In this document: positions 37,786-47,808 of the stretch, piece after piece
Position numbering within the stretch: the first letter of the stretch is position 1
How the letters are laid out: every line of letters begins with the position of its first letter
Assembly (NCBI GenBank): GCA_963824275.1
Contig: CAWGOT010000003.1
Span: forward strand, 1,364,001 to 1,428,000
Source of the DNA: JANXQG01 sp963824275
GTDB lineage: Bacteria > Planctomycetota > Planctomycetia > Pirellulales > Thermoguttaceae
Length of the DNA: 64,000 nt
Reading direction: 5' to 3'
Notes under the pieces: generated by a model
The model's input: the letters and a program-made list of their open reading frames with translations, nothing else
The model's database searches: none
Told to the model about the DNA's origin: nothing
Program-made: the position numbers and the translations under genes

Positions 37786-38325
37786 AGCCGCGCCTTTCAA
37801 GAGAAAGGAACCGAATTGCGAGTCGCCTTGCCCTCTTCTGCCTCCAAGCCGAACGCTATAACCAATCATAAGCCGGCCAGCAAGGTATTTCAACCGGGAA
37901 CTGATCCAAATTGGCTAGCCGTTCAACCCCCGGGCGCACGCCGAGGAGTCAAGTCGAACCATACGACTGCTATTCTGCCCTGTCCCTGCGCTAAAGCAAA
38001 GCGCCCAGGCCAACAATCTCCAGATTCTTGATGAAGCTCTTAGAAATCTAACTCTCAAATGGGATCCACGAGGCATTTTCGTGCCCCAGACCCTGATCGC
38101 GTGGGCTGGGTGCATGGGTGCAAATGGCGCACGGACCCCGGAGACTTGAAAGTGTTGTATTTTGCGTATTTTGCAACAAGCCATGTTCTAGGTTGCTACA
38201 GCCCGAAAGTTGCCCTTAGCGAGCGGTTGAATCGCGCATTCCGGTAATCTCGTATGCGCTGCCTATAATGCGCCGCCGGCACGCGGATTGCTGATGAACG
38301 GTCGCCACACAGTTCGTTTGACACG
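37786..38325. other. Gene-free region between hypothetical and ClC genes
   Basis: No convincing gene or tRNA. A perfect palindrome TTTGAC-AC-GTCAAA lies at 38317-38330 near the end of the ClC gene. Confidence 0.45.
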
Positions 38326-40614
38326 TCAAATTCGCGGCCAAAAGGATATGGCCATGCTGAATACAGTTGCTGAGGCCCGGATTCTTTGAGGCGCAAAAGC
38401 TTTTCTGTGTTGGAATTCGTGAGAGGCTATCCCGCCGCCTAGGCAGCCCCCCGCCCTGAAAATCCCGCCCCAAGAATGCGAAAATAGGACCCCGCCCTCT
38501 GTGCGCAGCGGTCGCTCGGCAACATCCTTGGGGGAAGTAGCGGAAGCGTGCAGCAAACTGTCGAGTCTTTCAGACTTCTGGCTAGTCAGGGCGCTCGGAG
38601 ATTGGAGCTTTGAGGAGGGTGACCGGAACATGTCGTTTGCACGATACGTGCGTTCGTGGGAGGAACCGGCGATGACGTAGACGGCAAGAGTCCGAGGACA
38701 ACTCCCTACTCTGCGTTCGAAGCCTCCTCTTGTTGTGACGAAACGCATGCGTGGCTTTTCCGCTGCGCAGCGGATCGACGCCTTGTCGCGGGCCCGGCGG
38801 ATTCTGGTTAGCCTCAGCCGGCGAGACGCATGCACGAGCCATCCGCGTTCGCGATCTTGCTCGTCCGTGAAATGGCCCTGTCGTGCGGCCAGCAATTCCG
38901 AGCGTCCCAAGTAGCCGACAACTTGATTCTGGTCGTCCCGGCTAATCACCGGCAAGCGGCCGATGCGGTTCAGGAGTAATTTGTCGAGTGCCGTGCAGAC
39001 CAACTCGTCCGGATAAGTCACGACCAGCTTGCGGCTGCCGGCGTCCAGCACCGTGGCGGCCGTCTCGGCATTGGAGACTGCCCGCAGGAGATCGCCGCGG
39101 GTGATGATTCCCGCCAGACATTGTCGGCCGTCGACGATCAGCAGCGCGTGCCGCCGGGCCAAGTCCGGGTCGCGCCGGCTGATCCGATCGGAAAGTTCAC
39201 CCACGGTCATGGTGCCGGGAATGGACGGCGGCGGCGGGGCCATCACGTCGGCCACGCGCACGAGCGTGAACGGATCGACCCAATACTCGCGCATCAAGTG
39301 ATAACCTCGCCGCGCCACTTTCTCCGTGAGAATGGATCGACGCAAGGTGAAAACCGTCACGCCATGCGCGGCGACACAACCCAGCAATAAACCGGGCATC
39401 ACGTTCAAGTCATGCGTCAATTCGAGCGTGAAGAACATCGCCGTCAGCGGCGACCGCATCACGCCCCCCATCACGGCCGCCATGCTGATCATGGCCCAGA
39501 GCCCCGCGTCGCCCAGCGGTATCCAATGGGCTTCGAGCACACCCAACGCCCCGCCGATCATCAGCAAGGGCGCCAGAACTCCGCCCGACGTGCCCGAACC
39601 CAGCGATAGAGACCAGATCGTCGCCTTTACGACCAGGAGGCTCACCAGCGCGGCGCCTACGAGATTGCCGCGCAACAAGTCGTGGATCGTATCGTAGCCC
39701 ACGCCTAGCGCGTCCGGGTTGATCCAGCCGCCAATGCCCACGAACAGCCCGCCGATTGCGGGCCACCACATCCAGTGGATCGGCAGCTTGGTGAATAGGT
39801 CTTCGAACGCGTAGACCAGGAACGTCAACACCCCGGCGGCCAATCCAGCGATCAGGCCGACCAGGACGACAAAGCCCAATTCCGCACCGCCCAGCGGAGC
39901 GTGAGGCGGCACTGGAAAAATGGGGCCCGATCCCAGCAGCGGCACACGCAAGACACTGGCCACGACAGCCGAGAGGGCGACCGGAATGAAACTCCGCGGT
40001 CGCCACTCGAACAACAGAAGCTCGACTGCCAACAGCACGGCAGCGATTGGAGCCGCGAAGATCGCCGACATGCCGCCGGCCGCGCCCGCGACAAGCAGGA
40101 TCTTCCGCTCCGCCGACGAAAGATCGAAGAACTGGGCAAACAGGGAGCCGAAGGCCCCGCCCGTCATGATGATGGGGCCCTCCGCGCCGAACGGGCCGCC
40201 GGTACCGATCGAGAGGGCGGAAGAAAGCGGCTTGAGTACGGCCACTTTCGGTGACATGCGGCTGCGGCCGAACAAAATGGCCTCCAACGCCTCCGGGATG
40301 CCATGCCCGCGAATTTTTTCCGAACCGTAGCGGGCCATCAGTCCAATGACCAGCCCTCCGGCCATCGGAATCAGAATCACCCATGCACCGAGATGATTTT
40401 GCGCCGGCGAGACGAATGCGGAAGAAAAACGCTGATAGAAGACCGCGTTCGTAATCACGCTGATTAGCCAGACCAAGGCGAACGCCACCGGGGCGCTGAT
40501 GGCCCCCACCACGACGGCCATGGCCGCCAACATCCAGGTGCGGCCATCGCGGCTGAAGTCCGCCAGGCGGGAAAGCCGGTGGTCGCGGCGGGACGGTGAC
40601 GTTGCATTCGACAT
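38326..40614 (-). CDS. ClC-type chloride channel/antiporter with CBS domains
   Basis: ClC core with the three selectivity stretches: GHGIPEA, GTGGPFGAEGP (with the gating Glu) and GTSGGVLAPLLMIG. Then a CBS pair (VADVMAPPPPSIPGTMTVGEL; GRLPVISRDDQNQVVGYLGRSEL). Start ATG 40614 (MSNATSPSRRDHR). The family part ends near residue 640; the last 120 residues (from about 38690) look unlike any domain and are probably read-through after an indel. It moves chloride or another anion, or exchanges it for protons; an intact gating Glu suggests an exchanger. Confidence 0.85.
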   Translation of the reverse strand: MSNATSPSRRDHRLSRLADFSRDGRTWMLAAMAVVVGAISAPVAFALVWLISVITNAVFYQRFSSAFVSPAQNHLGAWVILIPMAGGLVIGLMARYGSEKIRGHGIPEALEAILFGRSRMSPKVAVLKPLSSALSIGTGGPFGAEGPIIMTGGAFGSLFAQFFDLSSAERKILLVAGAAGGMSAIFAAPIAAVLLAVELLLFEWRPRSFIPVALSAVVASVLRVPLLGSGPIFPVPPHAPLGGAELGFVVLVGLIAGLAAGVLTFLVYAFEDLFTKLPIHWMWWPAIGGLFVGIGGWINPDALGVGYDTIHDLLRGNLVGAALVSLLVVKATIWSLSLGSGTSGGVLAPLLMIGGALGVLEAHWIPLGDAGLWAMISMAAVMGGVMRSPLTAMFFTLELTHDLNVMPGLLLGCVAAHGVTVFTLRRSILTEKVARRGYHLMREYWVDPFTLVRVADVMAPPPPSIPGTMTVGELSDRISRRDPDLARRHALLIVDGRQCLAGIITRGDLLRAVSNAETAATVLDAGSRKLVVTYPDELVCTALDKLLLNRIGRLPVISRDDQNQVVGYLGRSELLAARQGHFTDEQDRERGWLVHASRRLRLTRIRRARDKASIRCAAEKPRMRFVTTRGGFERRVGSCPRTLAVYVIAGSSHERTYRANDMFRSPSSKLQSPSALTSQKSERLDSLLHASATSPKDVAERPLRTEGGVLFSHSWGGIFRAGGCLGGGIASHEFQHRKAFAPQRIRASATVFSMAISFWPRI

Positions 40615-40656
40615 TTTTTTAGGCCAGTTCCTACGCCTGATTCCCTTGAGCAGTTT

Positions 40657-40676
40657 TTGACATTTGTGACTGTCAA
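40657..40676. promoter_or_regulatory. Inverted repeat TTGACA-N8-TGTCAA
   Basis: A 20-bp dyad 43 bases before the ClC start, next to ATTATATCG (a TATAAT on the minus strand). It could be an operator of the ClC gene or of the neighbouring Rrf2-type regulator. Confidence 0.45.
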
Positions 40677-40743
40677 TTATATCGGGCTTTGCGCACCTGA
40701 AGCCGGGATATGTACACGTGAAATTTTTGTTGCTGGATACTCG

Positions 40744-40771
40744 TTGACACGTCGCCGATAAATAGTATAAT
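40744..40771 (+). promoter_or_regulatory. Sigma70 promoter of the second Mo module
   Basis: TTGACA (40744-40749), 16 bases, TATAAT (40766-40771): both hexamers perfect. It points at the Rrf2 gene, leaving a leader of about 120 bases. Confidence 0.7.
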
Positions 40772-40898
40772 GACATGCGATTCACCATTGATTGTGCGAT
40801 TGCGGCCGAGACGGCTCCAGCATTGGAGCTGGTGAGACTCGGGACAGCGGTGCCCCTGTGAGTTCCTTTTCCTGCCCACATTTCAATATGGAAATCCT

Positions 40899-41319
40899 AT
40901 GCTCTCCAAAACCGCCCTGCATGCCTTGCGAGCCCTGACCGCCTTGGCCGAATTGCCCGAGAACAGTTTCGCCGGGGCCGCCGATATTGCCGAAGCCGTT
41001 CGCGCCCGCCAATTACTTGGGAAAGCTGCTGCAGACGCTTGCCGAGGCCGGACTGGTCGAATCGCAAAAGGGCAAAGGGGGCGGTTTTCGGCTCGCCCGC
41101 CCGCCCGCGGCGATCACCGTCTTCGACGTTGTGGAGCCGATCGATCACGTCAGCCGATGGCAAGGCTGTTTTATGGGACGACCGCAATGCTCGCGTGAGA
41201 GCTCGTGCGCCGTGCATAGCCGATGGCAGGCCGTTCGCGATCCCTATCTGGCATTTCTACGAGAGACAAACCTGGAGGAACTCGCGCGGCAGCCTGCGGT
41301 AGAGATTCTGGTTACCTAA
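40899..41319 (+). CDS. Rrf2-family transcription regulator, NsrR-like (frameshift)
   Basis: Winged-helix Rrf2 protein (MLSKTALHALRALTALAEL; then ANYLGKLLQTLAEAGLVESQKGKGGGFRLAR). Three cysteines, CFMGRPQC and SC (C-x6-C-x5-C), match the cluster-binding pattern of NsrR/IscR-type proteins, so it probably holds an Fe-S cluster and senses NO or redox state. The break is in the CG run at 41001-41004; adding one CG gives AVRAPANYLG. About 140 residues. First gene of the module 40.9-47.8 kb and likely its regulator. Confidence 0.75.
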
Positions 41320-41325
41320 CTTACG

Positions 41326-42433
41326 ATGGATACGATGACCCAAGAGCAAGCAAGAGCCATCCGCTGGGGTTTGCTGGCAAGCGGCCTGCTGGCGATCCTG
41401 ATTTTCGCAGGGTCCCACGGCTTGCGGCACATCGACGCCGCGCTGGTCGGCTATACGTTCGCCTGCATCTTTGCGACGTTCTCCGTCGCCTATCGGTATT
41501 CGATGTGGCTGCAGCGCCCGCCGACCTGGCAATACTGGCGGCGTGGCTGGGAGGCGTTTTTCGAGCGCGGCCATCGCTGGCAGAGCATCCAGAAGTTCGT
41601 CGTGCGGTTTGTCAGTGTCTTTATGATGAATCTGTTTATATGGAAGCGCAGCCGCAGCCGCGCGGCCGCCCATCTGCTGATCATGTGGGGCTGCATCCTT
41701 GCGGGCATGATTACGTTTCCGCTGGTATTCGGATGGATCCATTTCGAGACCGTGCGCGGCGACCTGTCGCTCTACCAGGTGTTCGTTTTCGGCTTTCCGG
41801 CGGGGACTTTTCCCCACGAATCGATCCTCGGCGAACTCATCTTTCATGGCCTGGTCTGGTCGGCCTTGTTGGTCGTGGCGGGGGTGATGTTGGCCTTTCG
41901 CCGGCGGTTTCGCGATCACGGCGCCGCGGTGCTCCAGGACTTGCGCGAGGACGTGCTGCCGCTGGTCCTGCTTTTCGCGGTGAGCGTCACGGGCCTGTTC
42001 CTGACGGTCAGCTACACCTGGATGAAGGGCTACGGCTACGAATTCCTCTCGTTGTTGCACGCCGTCACAGTCATCTTCACGCTGCTCTGGCTTCCCTTCG
42101 GAAAGCTGTTCCATATATTTCAGCGGCCGGCGCAACTCGGCGTGAAATTCTACAAGGACGTCGGGCAGCAAGAGCAAGTCGCCTGCGCGATGCCGGCAGC
42201 CGTATGCCTCCAAGATTCAAGTCGAAGATCTGATCGAAGTCCAGCGGCGGTTGGGCTATCGCTATGAACTGTCGGATGATCCCGCGGGCCATTACCAGCG
42301 GATTTGCCCGGCCTGCCGCCGGAAGATGATGGCCTTGGCGCAAGGGCGACTTTGGATGGACCAACGGTCCAGCGCGTTCGATGATGTTGCGGGAAATGCG
42401 ACGGAAAACCTCTCGATTCCTTGGAGCGAATGA
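41326..42433 (+). CDS. NarI-like membrane cytochrome b with C-terminal zinc ribbon (frameshift)
   Basis: Five or six membrane helices. HLLIMWGCILAG and the final LPFGKLFHIFQRPA recall the haem-ligand and loop motifs of NarI/HdrE-type cytochromes, so it likely oxidises quinol. The frame breaks in the CG run at 42184-42190; adding one CG gives CARCRQPYASKIQVEDLIEV, and the frame goes on to CPACRRKMMALAQG and a stop at 42431-42433. The tail thus has two CxxC pairs, a possible zinc ribbon that may dock the catalytic subunit. About 370 residues. Its stop overlaps the next start (ATGATG). Confidence 0.7.
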
Positions 42434-44698
42434 TGGCCACGGAGCCCCCTCTGACACCAGAATTACTCGCCAAATTCGGTCCCTTGCGGGCCTATCCGAC
42501 GGGCCAGCGCATCGACACGGCAACCGATCCCGAACGGCTGGTCAAGACGCATTGCTGCTTCTGCGGCCAGCAATGTGGAATCCAACTCAAAGTCAAAGGG
42601 AACGAGGTCATCGGTTTTGAGCCTTGGGCCGACTTTCCCTTCAATCAAGGAATGCTCTGTCCGAAAGGGGTTCGTCGCTACTTGCAAAGCTCTCATGGCG
42701 ATCGGCTAACCCATGCCTATGTTCGCGATAGTTCTCGACCTGAAGGCTTTTGCGCGGTTGCCTACGACGAGGCGATCCGCCGAGTTGCCGACGCGATCCG
42801 GAAGATCCAAGCAAAGCATGGTTGTTCGGCCTTTGCCGTGATTGGCGGGGCCAGTCTTACGACGGAGAAAACCTACCTGTTGGGCAAATTCGCGCGCGTT
42901 TGCCTGCGCACGCCCTACATCGACTACAACGGGCGTCTATGCATGGTCAGCGCCGCCGCCGGCAACAAGAAGGCGTTTGGGATCGATCGCGCTGCCAATC
43001 CCTGGAGCGACATTCTCGATGCGGAGATGATCTGGATCAGCGGCGCCAATGTGGCCGAGTGCGCCCCCATTACCACCAACTACGTATGGCAGGCCCGCGA
43101 GCACGGTGCGCGCGTCATTATCGTCGATCCGCGGATCACTCCACTGGCACGCACCTGCGACCTCTTCCTTCCAATCAAGCCCGGCCGCGATATCGCTTTG
43201 TTCCAGGGCATTTTGCACCTCATGATCGAAAACGACTGGCTCGATCACGAGTTCATCGCGAACCACACGGTCGGCTTCGAGCAGGCGGCAGCGCAGGTCA
43301 AGGAGTGGACACCGCGGCGGACGGCCGAAGTCACCGGCATCGCCGAGCGGGCCATCCGGCAAGCGGCCCAGTGGTGGGGCACGGCCAAGACCAGCTTCCT
43401 CATGCATGCCCGCGGCATCGAGCACCACAGCCACGGCGTTCAGAACGTACTGGGGGCCATCAATATCGTATTGGCCTCCGGGCGAATCGGGCGTCCAGCT
43501 TGCGGTTACGCCACGATCACCGGCCAGGGCAATGGCCAGGGCGGACGAGAGCATGGTCAGAAATGCGACCTCTTGCCGGGGGCTCGCGATATTGAAAACC
43601 CGGAACATCGCGCGCATGTCGCCGAAGTGTGGGGCATCAACGTCGACGATATGCCGCACAAGGGCGTCGATTGTTATGAGCTCTTCCGCAAGGTCGATAG
43701 CGGCGAAATTCGCGGGCTGCTTTCGATCTCCATCAATCCGATGGTCTCGCTGCCCGACAGCGGCTTTGTCAAACGGATGCTGGAAAAGCTGGAATTCTAC
43801 GTCAATATCGACTTCTTCATGAGCGAGACGGCGCGCTTTGCGGAACGTCGTACTGCCCGGTTCGCAGCACGAGGAGGACGAAGGCGTCTCCTGCAGCGCC
43901 GAGGGGCGCGTGATCAAGATCAACAAGGCGATCGAGCCCCCGGGCGATGCGAAGCAGGATTGGAAGATCATCCAAGATATTGCGCGATTCCTGGGGCGCG
44001 AGCGGGGCTTCACATTTGACAGTCCGGCCGAGATCTTCGAAGAGCTGCAACGCGCCTCCGCGGGCGGCGTGGCCGACTACTCCGGCATTACTTATGACAA
44101 GATCGAGCGAAACATGGGCGTCTTCTGGCCCTGCCCGGCCACGGGACCCGACGGCCGGCCCGTCGATCATGCCGGGACGCCGCGGTTGTTCGAAGCGGGA
44201 TCGTGGAATCCAATCGCAAAAGGAGCGGGCCCGTTTTACTTCTCCGATGGCAAAGCCCGCTTCAACGCGACCTCCTACTCGCCTCCCACGGAAGAAACTG
44301 ACGCGGAATACCCATTCATGCTGACCACGGGTCGGGTGGTGAGCCAGTTCCTTTCAGGCTGCCAGACGCGCCGCATCGGCCCCTTGGAAGATCAATATCC
44401 CGAACCGCGGTTGGAATTACATCCGCATGCGGCCAAAGCGCAGGGCATCGGCGACGGCGATTGGGTCAGGGTCGAATCGCGGCGCGGCGCGATTACGATA
44501 CGCGCCCAGGTGGTCGCCACAATTCGCCCGGACACGGTTCTCGTGCCCTACCATTGGGCAGGCCCCAAGAGCATCAACCGCGTGACGATCGCTGCGCAAG
44601 ATCCGATCTCGAAAATACCCGAATACAAAGTCTGCGCGGTCCGCGTCGTGAAGGCGCAAGAGCCGCAGTATGCGAACACGCTAGAACCCCAGCAGTAA
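42430..44698 (+). CDS. Molybdopterin (bis-MGD) oxidoreductase, NasA/NarB-like (frameshift)
   Basis: Catalytic subunit of a second Mo enzyme. N-terminal 4Fe-4S motif CCFCGQQCG...MLCPKG near residue 44, then IGGASLTTEKTYLLGKF, DYNGRLCMVSA, ANVAECAPITTNYVW, HARGIEHHSHGVQNV and GRPACGYATITGQGNGQGGREHGQKCD. After a break near 43845 (SETARFA continuing into VVLPGSQHEEDEG) the MGD-binding C-terminal domain follows (LTTGRVVSQFLSGCQTRR). About 755 residues, no Tat signal, so cytoplasmic. Nearest described relatives are assimilatory nitrate reductases, but the substrate is unproven. Confidence 0.8.
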
Positions 44699-44721
44699 CC
44701 TGAAGCGAGTGAGCGACACGC

Positions 44722-45369
44722 GTGGATAAAGCCGAGCTGACCTTCTTTATCGATCCCAGCCGGTGCATCGGCTGCCAGGCGTGTTTTCACGCCTGCTCGG
44801 AGTGTGAAACGCACAAGGGTCAATCGATGATTCACCTGGATTTCGTCGATCGGCCTCTTTCGACCCAGACGATTCCGGTCGTCTGCATGCATTGCGATTC
44901 GCCGACTTGTGCGGACGTTTGTCCGGCCGACGCCATCAAGCGATCGGGCGACGGCCGGGTCATGACGGCCCGCAAACCGCGCTGTATCGCCTGCTCCAAT
45001 TGCGTATTGGCTTGCCCGTTCGGCGTGCCGAAAATGATGGTCGAGTTGGACCTCATGATGAAGTGCGACATGTGCTACGATCGCACTTCGGCGGGCTTGA
45101 AACCGATGTGCGCCGCTGTATGTCCCAGCGGCGCCCTGCATTACGTAACGCGGGAAGAAATGGAAAAGCTCCGGCCGCGTTCGCGACCGGTCAATCAGTT
45201 CCAGTTCGGCGGCCAGCGGATCACGACCAAGGTGCAGATGATGGTGCCGCGGCAAAGCCCGCTGGAAAACGTCGACGTGACTGCCGCCATGCACGACCAG
45301 CCCGCGGCCGGGCCGATGATGCTGACTCTGCTTTCCAACGTCTTCCCTCTACCCATGGAGCAGCCATGA
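44722..45369 (+). CDS. 4Fe-4S electron-transfer subunit
   Basis: 215-residue ferredoxin-like subunit with four cysteine clusters: CIGCQACFHACSEC, CMHCDSPTCADVCP, CIACSNCVLACPFGVP and CDMCYDRTSAGLKPMCAAVCP. GTG start at 44722. It follows the Mo subunit by 23 bases and its stop overlaps the Rieske gene start (ATGA). It should pass electrons between the membrane subunits and the Mo protein. The 50-residue C-terminal tail is unlike DmsB. Confidence 0.85.
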   Translation: MDKAELTFFIDPSRCIGCQACFHACSECETHKGQSMIHLDFVDRPLSTQTIPVVCMHCDSPTCADVCPADAIKRSGDGRVMTARKPRCIACSNCVLACPFGVPKMMVELDLMMKCDMCYDRTSAGLKPMCAAVCPSGALHYVTREEMEKLRPRSRPVNQFQFGGQRITTKVQMMVPRQSPLENVDVTAAMHDQPAAGPMMLTLLSNVFPLPMEQP

Positions 45370-45914
45370 GTCTTTCCAAAGGTGAACTGTCGCGAGAATT
45401 CCCCGACGGCCGGCCTGCGGACCAGCAACCGCGTTGGTGGAACGATTTTCCAGTTGATTTGCCGGAGGACGACCTCGTCGCGCGACGAGAATTCACCAAG
45501 TTCCTGGTGCTCACGAGCGGCGCATTCGTGGCCGGCCAGTGTTGGATCGGCCTGATGAGCAGCAGCCGGTCCGATCGTCGAATGCCCGAAATGCGAATCG
45601 CGATGGACCACGATGTGAAGGTCAATGACGTGATCGAGTTTCGCTATCCTACGGAAGCCGATCCCTGCCTGCTCGTTCGCCTGCCGGACAGCGCCTTGGT
45701 CGCGTATAGTCAGAAATGCACCCATCTTTCCTGTGCCGTGATTCCCGAACCAGCCAAAGGACAATTGCGGTGTCCGTGTCACAACGGTTACTTCGATCTG
45801 GAACATGGGCGGCCGATCGCCGGCCCGCCGCGGCGCCCGCTGCCAAGGGTCCGGCTCGCCGTCCGCGACGACGGCGCCATCTACGCAACGGGAGTGGAGA
45901 ATCGTAGCACATGA
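45366..45914 (+). CDS. Membrane-anchored Rieske 2Fe-2S protein
   Basis: 182 residues. A twin-arginine-like N-terminal anchor (ARREFTKFLVLTSGAFVAGQ) is followed by the Rieske motifs CTHLSC and CPCHNGYFD with the two Cys-His ligand pairs. Start at ATG 45366. Such anchors usually place the cluster on the outer face of the membrane after Tat export, which is striking next to a catalytic subunit without an export signal. Both ends overlap neighbours by four bases. Confidence 0.85.
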   Translation: MSLSKGELSREFPDGRPADQQPRWWNDFPVDLPEDDLVARREFTKFLVLTSGAFVAGQCWIGLMSSSRSDRRMPEMRIAMDHDVKVNDVIEFRYPTEADPCLLVRLPDSALVAYSQKCTHLSCAVIPEPAKGQLRCPCHNGYFDLEHGRPIAGPPRRPLPRVRLAVRDDGAIYATGVENRST

Positions 45915-46141
45915 AGCCGCCGATGACTCGTGATCAGAAGAGCACCATTCTCGGAGGCATTTTCGGGATCGTGGCTCTGCTTGTGGTTATGCAATTGTGG
46001 TTATTGACCGCGACGATGAATGCCTGGCTGGGAGGCGATGCCTCCGTTGCCTGGCCGGCCGCCGCGGCCAGCTTCGCTTGCCTTTCCGTCAATCTGTGGC
46101 TCTTGCGACGCCTTTATGCCCTGGAGCGGCCCAAGGAATAA
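45911..46141 (+). CDS. Small two-helix membrane protein
   Basis: 76 residues with helices at about 14-34 (GGIFGIVALLVVMQLWLLTA) and 46-66. It starts inside the Rieske stop (ATGA), so it belongs to the module. Size and position suggest a small assembly or stabilising subunit. I do not assign a family with confidence. Confidence 0.65.
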   Translation: MKPPMTRDQKSTILGGIFGIVALLVVMQLWLLTATMNAWLGGDASVAWPAAAASFACLSVNLWLLRRLYALERPKE

Positions 46142-46164
46142 AGGCGCGTCCTCATCGGTCTTGA

Positions 46165-46216
46165 GCTGATGAGCACCGCCGCTCCCCGGCCCAACCGGCG
46201 CGGGGTCCTCATCAGC
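46165..46216 (+). repeat. 52-bp REP-like hairpin element, copy 1
   Basis: Arms GCTGATGAG / CTCATCAGC close a GC-rich loop. About 90% identical (5 differences) to the inverted copy at 47335-47386 inside the following gene. Confidence 0.8.
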
Positions 46217-46234
46217 AGCGCACGAAAGAAAATC

Positions 46235-47808
46235 ATGGAACCTGAAATGAAGGACAAGGCCCTTTCGAGCGACCGAGGGCAGGCGTGGTGGATCTTGGCC
46301 TTGAACACGCTGGCGTTCACCGTTTGTTTCGCAGTTTGGATGATGAACGGCGTGCTCATCACCTTCCTTGTCGACAACGCTGTTTACAGGTGGACTCCGG
46401 CTGAGATGGGCTGGTTGATCGGGATCCCCGTGCTTACGGGAGCATTGGCAAGATTGCCGTTGGGGCTAGCGACCGACAAGTGGGGTGGTCGCATCGTCTT
46501 CGGCGTGCTGCTCTTGTTCTGCGCGGTTCCGACTTACCTCCTGGGGTGGTGCGATACCTACTTCCAGTTCTGTCTTGCGAGCCTTGGATTCGGTCTGACC
46601 GGAGCGAGCTTTGCCGTGGGCATCGCTTACACCTCCACCTGGTTCCCAAAACATCGGCAAGGAACGGCGTTGGGGATCTTCGGCGTTGGCAACATCGGCG
46701 CCGGTTTAACGAGCCTTTGTGCACCGCAACTGCTCGATGTACTGACTCGGCATGGCGAAAATATCGATGCCTGGCGGCGATTGCCCGCCATTTATGCGTC
46801 CCTGCTCGTGGTCATGGGCGTCGTATTCGTTCTGACCACTGAGAATCGGCTTCCCGCGGGCAGGCGCGCAAATCACTCGGCGAACGCTTGAACCCCTTGC
46901 GGATCGTGCGGGTTTGGCGGTTCGGACTCTATTATTTCTTTCTCTTCGGCGGCTTCGTCGGACTGGCGCAATGGCTGTTGCCGTATTATGTAAACGTCTA
47001 TGGAATGACCGTGGCAACGGCCGGCGCGCTTGCCGCCTGCAGCAGCCTGCCGTCGGCACTGACGCGTGCCGTGGGAGGCTGGATGTCCGATCGCTGGGGT
47101 GCCCGAAGGGTATTGTACTGGGTCTTCGGCGTTGCCTTGGTTTGCTGTGGACTGCTCGTGGTGCCGCAAATGGACATCTATGCGCCGGGAAGCGGCATCA
47201 TGGCGCGCTTTGCCGGCACGGTGATCGCCGTATCTCCGGGGCAAATCGTCGTCCAATCGCCCCTCCAGGGCGACGTGACCTACGCCTTCTCCACCCCAAA
47301 ACGCGATCCGGTCGCCGCGGAGCAACGCAAGCCTGCTGATGAGGATCCCGCGCCGGCTGGGCTGGGGAGCGACGGTGTTCATCAGCGGTCGGGAGTGCTG
47401 GTCTTGCCACGCTCCGTGTCCTGGCAGGAGGCCGTCGTCAACGTCGGGCAGAAAGTCGCGAAACGGCAACTCCTAGCCCGTGGCGTGACGCACATTTTCT
47501 TTCAAGCCAACCTCTGGATCTTCACCGGGCTGAGCTTGCTGCTGGGCACCGGGATGGGGATCGGCATGGCTGCGGTCTACAAACATATCCCCGACTATTT
47601 TCCCCAGGACGTTGGCGTGGTAGGAGGAATCGTGGGGGTGATCGGCGGCCTCGGCGGATTCGTCTATCCGGTCATTTTCGGCTATCTCCTTCAGGCCACC
47701 GGATTCTGGACCACCTGCTGGATGCTCTTCTTCGTCTTAGCGATGGCGTGCCTTTTGTGGATGCATTTCGTCGTGCGAAACATGGATCATCGCGCAGGAT
47801 CGCAATAG
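46235..47808 (+). CDS. NarK/NNP-like MFS transporter with inserted beta-rich domain (frameshift)
   Basis: The first half (PAEMGWLIGIPVLTGALARLPLG; GNIGAGLTSLCAPQLL) and the second half (RVWRFGLYYFFLFGGFVGLAQWLLPYY; GGIVGVIGGLGGFVYPV) are those of an NNP nitrate/nitrite transporter. A break near 46862 is repaired by one G, giving ARKSLGERLNPLRI. Between helices 8 and 9 sits about 95 residues of extra sequence: GTVIAVSPGQIVVQSPLQG and VNVGQKVAKRQLLARG look like two halves of a lipoyl/barrel-sandwich-type beta domain, with a linker that contains REP copy 2. Start ATG 46235. About 525 residues. Confidence 0.75.
47335..47386 (-). repeat. 52-bp REP-like hairpin element, copy 2 (inside a gene)
   Basis: Inverted copy of 46165-46216, lying in the coding region of the NarK-like transporter. 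The frame stays open across it, giving ADEDPAPAGLGSDGVHQR. Confidence 0.8.

Noticed and set aside
37786..38325. tRNA gene in the gap before ClC
   Set aside because: No cloverleaf with a TTC loop and matching acceptor stem could be drawn.
38326..38690. Extra C-terminal domain on the ClC channel
   Set aside because: The sequence is low in hydrophobic pattern, unlike any domain and follows a likely indel, so I treat it as read-through.
46888..46891. Two separate half-size MFS genes with a TTGA overlap
   Set aside because: Adding one G upstream reads ARKSLGERLNPLRI and joins both halves into a normal NNP transporter.
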